Below are positions 44,097 to 51,271 of a stretch of DNA of 64,000 nucleotides, in pieces (position 1 is the stretch's first letter; each line of letters opens with the position of its first letter). This DNA comes from Actinomadura opuntiae. Its GTDB lineage: Bacteria > Actinomycetota > Actinomycetes > Streptosporangiales > Streptosporangiaceae. The notes under the pieces are model-generated. The model worked only from the letters and a program-made list of their open reading frames with translations, was not told the DNA's origin and made no database searches. A program made the position numbers and the translations under genes. The stretch covers positions 1 to 64,000 of the forward strand of contig NZ_JASNWF010000016.1 in assembly GCF_030283205.1 (NCBI RefSeq), in the 5' to 3' direction.

Positions 44097-44201
44097 CGAG
44101 GCGGTCGCGTGGCCGGGCCGGTGGCTGAGCCATGCGCGGGGATGCCTTCCGCGCCGGGGAAACCGCGTGGGCTTCCGCGTCGGTGTTCGGACGCAATCAG
44201 A

Positions 44202-44453
44202 TCAGTAGCGGCGGCGGGGCTCGTAGGGGTCGTCGTCGTAGTAGTGCTCTTCGCGGATCGCCGCGGGCGGGCGGCGCGCGACGGTACGGCGCGCGGAGAC
44301 GATCCGGACGATGCCGACCACCAGCCCGATCAGGCCGCCGACCATCAAGATGACGCCGACCAGCCGGATGTCGATGCCGCTGAACTGGTAGTTGACCGCG
44401 TATGCCAGGATCGCGCCGATGATGATCAGGGCGATGCTGCCGCCGATGGTCAC
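44202..44453 (-). CDS. Small DUF6458-like membrane protein
   Basis: 83 residues: VTIGGSIALIIIGAILAYAV, then the second helix VGVILMVGGLIGLVVGIVRI, followed by an Arg-rich, acid/Tyr tail (YYDDDPYEPRRRY). The pattern G-x-S-I-x-L-I-x-x-G-A-I-L-A-x-A-V...D-x-R-L-V-G-V-I-L-M-x-G is that of DUF6458, common in actinobacteria and of unknown role. GTG at 44453 follows GAGGAG; a longer frame to 44564 has a GC-biased leader and is rejected. It sits between the two arms of the inverted repeat. Confidence 0.8.
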   Translation of the reverse strand: MTIGGSIALIIIGAILAYAVNYQFSGIDIRLVGVILMVGGLIGLVVGIVRIVSARRTVARRPPAAIREEHYYDDDPYEPRRRY

Positions 44454-44577
44454 GGCGGACTCCTCTCGTCGTCCCGGGGGTGGACGACAACAGCCTTCCC
44501 CGCATGCGGATCTGAAACGGCGCGCCGCCCGAGCGGGCGGGGGCGGGTGCTCTTCCCCGGCCACGTGCGGGCCTGAA

Positions 44578-44712
44578 CCGTCGCGATCGCGAGCGAAGCC
44601 GAGTTCGAGCTTGCGAGAACTCGATCGCGCAGCGAGGCCCCCAGGGCCGAGTCGGAGCGATGCAGCGATCGCACGCAGCGCCCGTTGAAGGGAGGGCGCC
44701 CAGCGCCCGACC
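44578..44712 (-). repeat. Arm B of the ~135-bp inverted repeat
   Basis: Reverse complement of arm A at 43962-44096, with small differences in the outer third (CGCCTTCCTTCGGCGGGCACT versus CGCCCTCCCTTCAACGGGCG on the other arm). It ends some 110 bp before gatC. Confidence 0.85.
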
Positions 44713-44822
44713 GCCGAGGGCGGTGCAATGAGCTCGGCGCGGGGGGAAACCGTTCGGGTGGTGGGGGCGCGGCCAATAGGATGGCGGGTAACCCATTCTC
44801 ACCGCAGGAACGGTTTCTCATC

Positions 44823-45122
44823 ATGTCCGCCATCACCCGTGACGAGGTCTCGCACCTCGCCCGGCTGTCCCGGCTGGCGCTCGGCGACGATGAGCTCGAC
44901 CATCTCGCCGCCCAGCTCGACCAGATCATTTCCGCGGTCGCGCGGGTGCAGGAGGTCGCCGCGGAGGACATCCCGCCCACCTCGCACGCGCTGCCGCTGA
45001 CCAACGTCTACCGGCCGGACGAGGTGCGGCCGTGCCTCGCGCCGGAGCAGGCGCTCGCCTGCGCCCCGGCCAGCGAGCAGCAGCGCTTCCGCGTACCGCG
45101 GATCCTGGACGAGGAGGCGTGA
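44823..45122 (+). CDS. gatC: Asp-tRNA(Asn)/Glu-tRNA(Gln) amidotransferase subunit C
   Basis: 99 residues: ITRDEVSHLARLSRLALGDDELDHLAAQLDQIISAVARVQEV and LPLTNVYRPDEVRPCL, the standard GatC pattern; it tethers GatA to GatB. ATG at 44823 follows AGGAAC. A TAGGAT hexamer near 44777 is a possible -10 box with a ~40-nt leader. The stop overlaps the gatA start as TGATG. Confidence 0.95.
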   Translation: MSAITRDEVSHLARLSRLALGDDELDHLAAQLDQIISAVARVQEVAAEDIPPTSHALPLTNVYRPDEVRPCLAPEQALACAPASEQQRFRVPRILDEEA

Positions 45123-46621
45123 TGGGCGAGCTGTTCCGCAGGAAGGCCGCGGAGCTCGGGGAGCTGCTGGCGGCCGGGGAGGTGTCCGCGGTCGAGGTCG
45201 CGCAGGCGCACCTGGACCGGATCGCCGCCGTCGACGGGCAGGTGAACGCGTTCCTGCACGTGGACGCGGAGACGACGCTTGCGCAGGCGCGGAAGGTGGA
45301 CGAGCGCCGCGCGGCGGGGGAGGAGCTCGGCCCGCTGGCCGGCGTCCCCATCGCGCACAAGGACGTGTTCACCACCACGGACATGCCGACCACGGCCGGA
45401 TCGAAGATCCTCGAGGGCTGGCGGCCGCCGTACGACGCGACGGTGACCAAGCGGCTGCGCGAGGCCGGCCTGGTGATCCTCGGCAAGACGAACATGGACG
45501 AGTTCGCGATGGGCTCGTCCACGGAGAACAGCGCGTTCGGGACCACGCACAACCCGTGGGACCTGACGCGCATCCCGGGCGGGTCGTCCGGCGGGTCGTC
45601 GGCGGCGGTCGCCGCGTACGAGGCGCCGCTGTCCACCGGCACCGACACCGGCGGCTCGATCCGGCAGCCCGCGGCGGTCACCGGCATCGTCGGCACCAAG
45701 CCGACCTACGGCGGTTCGTCCCGGTACGGGATCATCGCGTTCGCGTCGTCGCTGGACACGCCGGGCCCGTTCGCCCGCAACGTGCTGGACGCGGCGCTGC
45801 TGCACGAGGCGTTCAGCGGCCATGACCCGATGGACTCGACGTCGATCGACCGTCCCGTCCCGTCCGTCGTCGAGGCCGCGCGCAGCGGTGACGTGGACGG
45901 CCTGCGGGTCGGCGTCGTCAAGGAGTTCGCCGGCGACGGGTACGAGTCCGGCGTGTCGGCCCGCTTCACCGAGGCAGTCGAGCTGCTGGAGTCGCTGGGC
46001 GCGAAGGTCGTCGAGGTTTCGTGCCCGCACTTCGCCTACGCGCTGCCCGCCTACTACCTGATCGCGCCGTCGGAGGCGTCGTCGAACCTGGCCCGGTTCG
46101 ACGCGATGCGGTACGGGCTGCGCGTCGGCGACGACGGCTCCCGCAGCGCCGAGGAGGTCATGGCGCTGACGCGCGCGGAGGGCTTCGGCCCCGAGGTCAA
46201 GCGCCGCATCATGCTCGGCACCTACGCGCTGTCGTCGGGCTACTACGACGCCTACTACGGCAAGGCGCAGCAGGTCCGCACTCTGGTCAAGCGCGACTTC
46301 GACACCGCGTTCGAGCAGGTGGACGTGCTGGTGTCGCCGACCACGCCGACCACCGCGTTCCCGATCGGGGAGCGCGCCGACGACCCGATGGCGATGTACC
46401 TGGCCGACCTGTGCACGATCCCGGCGAACCTCACCGGCAACGCCGCGATCTCGGTGCCGTGCGGCCTCGCCGACGGCCTGCCGGTGGGCCTGCAGGTCAT
46501 GGCGCCCGTCCTCGGCGACGACCGCGTCTACCGGGTGGGCGCCGCCGTGGAGCGGGCCCTGGAAGAGCGCTGGGGCGGCCCGCTGCTGGCCAAGGCCCCC
46601 GAACTGGCGGAGGCGAAGTGA
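45122..46621 (+). CDS. gatA: Asp-tRNA(Asn)/Glu-tRNA(Gln) amidotransferase subunit A
   Basis: 499 residues, amidase-signature family: it releases ammonia from glutamine for transamidation. Catalytic Lys in GVPIAHKDVFTT, the Gly/Ser block PGGSSGGSSAAVAAYEAPLS and nucleophile Ser in GTDTGGSIRQPAA form the Ser-cisSer-Lys triad. The C-terminus AAVERALEERWGG is normal. Starts on the gatC stop and ends on the gatB start, so the three subunits are translationally coupled. Confidence 0.96.
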   Translation: MGELFRRKAAELGELLAAGEVSAVEVAQAHLDRIAAVDGQVNAFLHVDAETTLAQARKVDERRAAGEELGPLAGVPIAHKDVFTTTDMPTTAGSKILEGWRPPYDATVTKRLREAGLVILGKTNMDEFAMGSSTENSAFGTTHNPWDLTRIPGGSSGGSSAAVAAYEAPLSTGTDTGGSIRQPAAVTGIVGTKPTYGGSSRYGIIAFASSLDTPGPFARNVLDAALLHEAFSGHDPMDSTSIDRPVPSVVEAARSGDVDGLRVGVVKEFAGDGYESGVSARFTEAVELLESLGAKVVEVSCPHFAYALPAYYLIAPSEASSNLARFDAMRYGLRVGDDGSRSAEEVMALTRAEGFGPEVKRRIMLGTYALSSGYYDAYYGKAQQVRTLVKRDFDTAFEQVDVLVSPTTPTTAFPIGERADDPMAMYLADLCTIPANLTGNAAISVPCGLADGLPVGLQVMAPVLGDDRVYRVGAAVERALEERWGGPLLAKAPELAEAK

Positions 46622-48120
46622 GCACCCCGACACTCATGCCGTACGACGAGGCGCTCGCCAAGTACGAGCCCGTCCTCGGCCTGGAGACGCACATCGAGCT
46701 GGGCACCGCGTCGAAGATGTTCTGCGGCTGCCCGACGGCGTTCGGCGCGGAGCCGAACACGCAGGTCTGCCCGGTCTGCCTGGGCCTGCCCGGGTCGCTG
46801 CCGGTGACGAACCACGCCGCGATCGAGGGCATCATCAAGATCGGCCTGGCGCTGAACTGCACCATCGTCGAGTGGTGCCGGTTCGCCCGGAAGAACTACT
46901 TCTATCCGGACATGCCGAAGGACTTCCAGATCTCCCAGTACGACGAGCCGCTGTGCGTCGACGGCCACCTGGAGGTCGAGGTCGAGGGCGAGACGTACCG
47001 GATCGAGATCGAGCGCGTCCACATGGAGGAGGACACCGGCAAGTCGCTGCACGTCGGCGGCAGCACCGGCCGCATCCACGGCGCCGACTACTCGCTGGTC
47101 GACTACAACCGTGCCGGCATCCCGCTGGTGGAGATCGTCACCAAGCCGATCGCCGCGACCGGCGACAAGGCCCCGCTGGTGGCCCGCGCCTACGCGACCG
47201 AGCTGCGCGAGCTGGTGCGCTCCCTCGGGGTTTCGGACGTCCGCATGGAGGAGGGCTCCATGCGCTGCGACGTGAACGTGTCGCTGATGCCGCGCGGCGC
47301 GTCGGAGTGGGGCACCCGCACCGAGACCAAGAACGTCAACTCGCTGCGCTCGGTGGAGCGCGCCGTCCGGTCGGAGATCGAGCGGCAGGCGGGCGTGCTG
47401 GACGCGGGCGGACGGGTGATCCAGGAGACCCGCCACTTCAGCGAGGACACCGGCCGCAGCACCAGCGGGCGCAGCAAGGAGGAGGCGCAGGACTACCGCT
47501 ACTTCCCCGAGCCCGACCTGGTGCCGATGGCGCCGTCGCGGGAGTGGGTGGAGGAGCTGCGGGCGTCGCTGCCGGAGCTGCCCGCCGCGCGCCGCCGCCG
47601 CGTCCAGGGCGAGTGGGGGCTGTCGGACCTGGAGCTGCGGGACGTCGTCAACGCCGGCGCCGTCGACCTCATCGAGGCCACGATCGCGGCGGGCGCCGAC
47701 GCGGGCGCGGCCCGCAAGTGGTGGATGAACGAGCTGTCGCGCCGCGCGACCGAGCAGGGCGTGGAGCTGGCCGAGCTGCCGATCACGCCGGAGCAGGTCG
47801 CGCGGATCCAGGCGATGGTGGCGGCCGGGGAGCTGAACGACAAGCTGGCCCGCCAGGTGTTCGAGGGCGTCCTCGCGGGCGAGGGCGGCCCGGACGAGGT
47901 CGTCGCGGCCCGCGGCCTGAAGGTCGTCAGCGACGAGGGCGAGCTGGCCGCGATCATCGACCAGGTCATCGCCGACAACGCCGCCGTGGCCGACAAGGTC
48001 CGCGCGGGCAAGGTCGCCGCCGCCGGAGCCCTCGTCGGCGCCGTGATGAAGGCCACCCGAGGCCAGGCCGACGCCGGCCGCGCCCGCGAGCTGATCCTGG
48101 AGAGGCTCGGCGCCTCCTGA
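46618..48120 (+). CDS. gatB: Asp-tRNA(Asn)/Glu-tRNA(Gln) amidotransferase subunit B
   Basis: 500 residues. YEPVLGLETHIELGTASKMFCGC, CPVCLGLPGSLPVTN (zinc cysteines), RKNYFYPDMPKDFQISQYD, HMEEDTGKSLHV, DYNRAGIPLVEIVT and the YqeY-like tail from ~ELPAARRRR are all present. It binds tRNA and carries the kinase/transamidase site of the complex. GTG at 46618 overlaps the gatA stop (GTGA). A perfect hairpin terminator follows 6 bp after the stop. Confidence 0.96.
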   Translation: MSTPTLMPYDEALAKYEPVLGLETHIELGTASKMFCGCPTAFGAEPNTQVCPVCLGLPGSLPVTNHAAIEGIIKIGLALNCTIVEWCRFARKNYFYPDMPKDFQISQYDEPLCVDGHLEVEVEGETYRIEIERVHMEEDTGKSLHVGGSTGRIHGADYSLVDYNRAGIPLVEIVTKPIAATGDKAPLVARAYATELRELVRSLGVSDVRMEEGSMRCDVNVSLMPRGASEWGTRTETKNVNSLRSVERAVRSEIERQAGVLDAGGRVIQETRHFSEDTGRSTSGRSKEEAQDYRYFPEPDLVPMAPSREWVEELRASLPELPAARRRRVQGEWGLSDLELRDVVNAGAVDLIEATIAAGADAGAARKWWMNELSRRATEQGVELAELPITPEQVARIQAMVAAGELNDKLARQVFEGVLAGEGGPDEVVAARGLKVVSDEGELAAIIDQVIADNAAVADKVRAGKVAAAGALVGAVMKATRGQADAGRARELILERLGAS

Positions 48121-48126
48121 CCGGCT

Positions 48127-48160
48127 CCGCCGTCCCGCGGGCACGCCCGCGGGACGGCGG
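48127..48160 (+). terminator. Terminator of gatCAB
   Basis: CCGCCGTCCCGCGGG (48127-48141) pairs perfectly with its complement at 48146-48160 around CACG. Confidence 0.8.
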
Positions 48161-48204
48161 AAATCCGCTCGCCACGGAGCCGTCCCCTTGTTGGCTTCGC
48201 GCGG

Positions 48205-48850
48205 GTGATCTACGAGCATCCGCTGGCCTACCTGCTCGGCCTCGAAGGCGTCGCGCTGCTGCGCGGCTTCGCCGGGGAGCACGACCGGGAGTTCGTCGAC
48301 GCCCGCATCGCCGAGGTCCGCGCGCTGCTGGACGACCCGTCGCTGGCGGACGCCGCCGTCCACACCGAGCGCGTCGACCCGGCGCCGGGTTACCGCGCCT
48401 GGGCGCGCACCTACGACGACGAGCCGAACGGCGCGTTCGCCATCGACGCGCCGATCGTCGCGGAGATCCTCGACACGCTTCCCGCGGGCGACGCGCTGGA
48501 CGCCGCGTGCGGCACGGGATGCTTCTCGGCGGTCCTCGCCGAGCGCGGCCACCGGGTGGTCGGCGAGGACGGTTCCGCCGACATGATCGACCGGGCCAGG
48601 GCGCGCGTGCCGGACGCGGAGTTCCGGACCGGCGACCTGGGCCGCCTGCCGGTGGCCGGCGGATCCGTTGACCTGGTCGTCTGCGCGCTCGCGCTGACCC
48701 ACGTCCCCGCCCTCCCGCCGGTGCTCGCGGAGTTCGCCAGGGTGCTGCGGCCCGGCGGGCATCTGGTGATCTCCGACGTCCATCCGGAGCGGGTGCTGCG
48801 CGGTTCGGTCCCCTCGGTGCGCGACGCCGCGGGCCGTCCAGGCAGCGAGC
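48205..48850 (+). pseudogene. SAM-dependent methyltransferase lacking its C-terminus and stop codon
   Basis: About 215 residues match a class I methyltransferase: APGYRAWARTYDDEPNGAFAIDAPIV, motif I ALDAACGTGCFSAVLAERGH, VVGEDGSADMIDRARARVPDAEFRTGDL and VLRPGGHLVISDVHPERVL. After SVRDAAGRPG the similarity ends, though such enzymes usually continue for 50-70 residues. The frame then runs, without a stop, through the gap and the whole DUF4253 gene in another frame to 49923. A deletion or junction near 48845 has removed its 3' end. The SAM-binding half is intact but a stable product seems unlikely. GTG at 48205, no clear ribosome site. Confidence 0.75.
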
Positions 48851-48958
48851 GCTGCCGTTTCCGCCATGCTCATCTGGCATTTCCAGTACCACCGGCCGCA
48901 ACGGGGCTGAGTCCGGCGACCTGCTCCTTGTCGGAGGCGTCCGCTAGTTTCCGGGGGC

Positions 48959-49720
48959 ATGGTGGAGAGTGCTTTTCCCGCGCTGCCGTCCGGGTTGCCG
49001 CCCGGGCGGTTGGTCGCGCCCGAGGAGGGGCCCGAGGGCGCGGTGGCCCTGTGGGTGTCCGACGAGCCGCACGCCGGTCTGGGCGAGCTGTGGTGCCGGT
49101 TGTACGACGAGCGGGCGAAGACGGGGCTGTACCCGCTGCTGCTCGACACCCTGAGCGGCGAGCCGACGCGGCCCTGGCACGACGGGGAGCTGTACAACGA
49201 GGAGTCGGTGGCCGACATCGACGCGCTCGACGTCGAGGCGGTGCTGCTCGGCCACCGGGACGGCGCCGAGTCCGAGGACGAGGAGGCCGCGCTCGGCCCG
49301 TGGCCCGGGCTCGCCGCGCCCGGCGACGGGACGGGGGACGCGGACGAGTACGCGCGGGAGTCCGCCGTGCTGGGCGCGGAGGACACCGGGTTCCTGCTCG
49401 GGCTCGTGCCCGCCGTGCGCGGCGCCGACGCGTTGACGGCGATGAGGTGGTCCGGGCCGGCCAACCACTCCGGGACGGCGGAGATATCGGCGGTGGTGCG
49501 GTCGTGGGAGGAGCGGTTCGGGGCGCGGGTGGTCATGGTCGGCTTCGCCGACCTGGGGCTGTCGGTGGCCGCGCCGCCGCGGACGCTCGAGCATGCCCGT
49601 GCGGTGGCCGCCGAGCACGAGGCGTTCTGCCCCGACAACATCTGGCAGGGCGTCGGCGACATGGACGAGTACGCCGCCGGGCTGGTGGACTGCCCGCGCT
49701 GGTCGTTCTGGTGGGACTAG
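48959..49720 (+). CDS. DUF4253 protein
   Basis: 253 residues, soluble and acidic. The C-terminal half (ALTAMRWSGPANHSGTAEISAVVRSWEERFGARVVMVGFADLGLSVAAPPRTLEHARAVAAEHEAFCPDN then YAAGLVDCPRWSFWWD) is the DUF4253 domain; N-terminally ALWVSDEPHAGLGELWCRLYDERAKTGLYPLLL. Function unknown; the family is often linked with polymorphic-toxin immunity-like proteins, but no toxin gene is seen here. A TAGTTT hexamer ends 8 nt before the ATG, so it can be expressed independently of the broken methyltransferase. Its TAG overlaps the stop of the convergent gene within CTAG. Confidence 0.88.
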   Translation: MVESAFPALPSGLPPGRLVAPEEGPEGAVALWVSDEPHAGLGELWCRLYDERAKTGLYPLLLDTLSGEPTRPWHDGELYNEESVADIDALDVEAVLLGHRDGAESEDEEAALGPWPGLAAPGDGTGDADEYARESAVLGAEDTGFLLGLVPAVRGADALTAMRWSGPANHSGTAEISAVVRSWEERFGARVVMVGFADLGLSVAAPPRTLEHARAVAAEHEAFCPDNIWQGVGDMDEYAAGLVDCPRWSFWWD

Positions 49721-50796
49721 CGGAGCGGGACGGTGATGATGCGGTCGTCGGTCCTGGCGGGCTCGCCGCGGCCGTCGCGGTTGCTGGTGGTGAGCCAGAG
49801 CGAGCCGTCGGGGGCGGGGACGGCGGCGCGCAGCCGCCCGTAGTCGCCGGTGAAGCGGGCGACGGGGCGGCCGGCCTTGCCGTCGGCGGACAGCGGGACC
49901 TGCCAGAGGCGTTCGCCGCGTAGCGCGGCGGCCCACAGGGAGCCGTTCGCATAGGCGAGCCCGGACGGGGACGCCTCGGACGTCTTCCAGGTCAGCAAGG
50001 GGTTGGTGAAGCCCTTGCGCTTTCCGAAGCCCTCGACGTCGGGCCAGCCGTAGTTGCGGCCCTTCTGGATGAGGTTGATCTCGTCGAAGCGGTCCTGGCC
50101 GAACTCGGTGGCGTAGAGGCGGCCTTTCGAGTCCCAGGCGAGGCCCTGGACGTTGCGGTGGCCGTAGGTCCAGACGCGGGTGCCGAACGGGTTGCCGGGC
50201 GCGGGCTTGCCGTCGGGGGTGACGCGCAGGATCTTGCCGGCGAGGGAGCCCTTGTCCTGGGCGGGTTCGCCCTCGCCGGTCTCGCCGGTGGTGATGTACA
50301 GCATCCGGTCGGGGCCGAAGGCGAGGCGGCCGCCGTTGTGGATCTCGCCCTTCGGGATGCCGGTGACGATCGGCCGCGGGGCGCCGAGCCCGCCGTCGTA
50401 GGTGATGCGGGCGACGCGATTGTCGCCGGACGCGGTGTAGTACACGAAGATCTGGTGGTCGGCGGCGTAGCCGGGGGAGACGGCGACGCCGAGCAGCCCG
50501 CCCTCGCCGCCCGGCCGGACGCCGGGAACGGTCCCGACGGCCGTCGTCCTGCCGGCCGGGGTGACGCGCAGCAGCCGCGCGGAGTCACGTTCGGTGACAA
50601 TCGCATCACCATTGGGTAGGAACGCCATCGCCCAGGGGATCTTCAGGCCGGTGGCCAGAACCCGGGGCGCTCCGGGCGCCGCGGTGCCGCTCGACGGCAG
50701 CGGCGGCGGGGTGCGGGCACCGCCCGTGTCCTCGTCCGGGGACGACGAGCAGCCCGCGAGGAACAGCGCGACAAGGACGATCAGGTGCTTTCGCAT
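49717..50796 (-). CDS. Secreted lipoprotein, PQQ-type glucose/sorbosone dehydrogenase fold (LppZ-like)
   Basis: 359 residues. Lipoprotein signal MRKHLIVLVALFLAGCSSS with lipobox LAGC (Cys15), a Pro-rich spacer, then a six-bladed propeller: LKIPWAMAFLPNGDAIVTERDSARLL, GLLGVAVSPGY, GEIHNGGRLAFGPDRMLYITTGETG, GLAWDSKGRLYATEFGQDRFDEINLI and NYGWPDVEG. These are family hallmarks of soluble glucose-dehydrogenase/HHIP-like proteins. In M. tuberculosis the LppZ gene has the same place between gatB and ilvB. Substrate and cofactor dependence unknown. It probably sits on the outer face of the membrane. Confidence 0.9.
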   Translation of the reverse strand: MRKHLIVLVALFLAGCSSSPDEDTGGARTPPPLPSSGTAAPGAPRVLATGLKIPWAMAFLPNGDAIVTERDSARLLRVTPAGRTTAVGTVPGVRPGGEGGLLGVAVSPGYAADHQIFVYYTASGDNRVARITYDGGLGAPRPIVTGIPKGEIHNGGRLAFGPDRMLYITTGETGEGEPAQDKGSLAGKILRVTPDGKPAPGNPFGTRVWTYGHRNVQGLAWDSKGRLYATEFGQDRFDEINLIQKGRNYGWPDVEGFGKRKGFTNPLLTWKTSEASPSGLAYANGSLWAAALRGERLWQVPLSADGKAGRPVARFTGDYGRLRAAVPAPDGSLWLTTSNRDGRGEPARTDDRIITVPLR

Positions 50797-51271
50797 GAGA
50801 ACGCCTCCCGACCCCAGGATGACACTCCGATGCCGCGAGGATCACGCGGTCCCCCACAGCGGACGGCGGGGGACAACGGGCGCACCGGGCCGCTCGGCCC
50901 CCGAACGCGGTCACTCAGCGTGATGCCGGGCAAGGCGCCGATTCGGTGACGATCGCGTTTCGGCCGTCCCAAACGGATCGCCGACATGGCGCTTCGTCGC
51001 CATGAGGACGCCCGGTCTCAATCGGTCCGTGACCTACGGAACGTACATTGAGCATCACGGTGATCCCGCAGTGCAGCAACGTCGCTGATCTCCGGCCGGC
51101 GCAGCCGATGCGCCCGCCGCCCCGCGCCGACCCTGCGCGGGGCACGATCCACGACCCTCCGGGCGTTATCCCTGCGACCGGTGAGGTCTCCGGACCCAAG
51201 TACCCTCTGGCGCGCCGCCGCGTCCGCGAGGGACCGGCAGCTCCCAGCGGGGCAGGAAGGGACACGGCGCG
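50797..51271. other. Divergent intergenic region between LppZ-like gene and second GGDEF-EAL gene
   Basis: 475 bp. ATCAC-G-GTGAT at 51054-51064 is a perfect short palindrome in the least GC-rich part; nearby CGTACATT at 51041 could belong to a promoter. Frames on either strand lack ribosome sites and coding-type third positions. No RNA structure that I can name. Confidence 0.4.

Noticed and set aside
44097..44201. Small gene between inverted-repeat arm A and the DUF6458-like gene
   Set aside because: Open frames on both strands are Arg/Pro/Ala-rich, lack a ribosome site and partly consist of the repeat.
48959..49720. Immunity gene of a toxin system
   Set aside because: DUF4253 is sometimes found with toxins, but no toxin-like gene is adjacent; only a broken methyltransferase and a lipoprotein.
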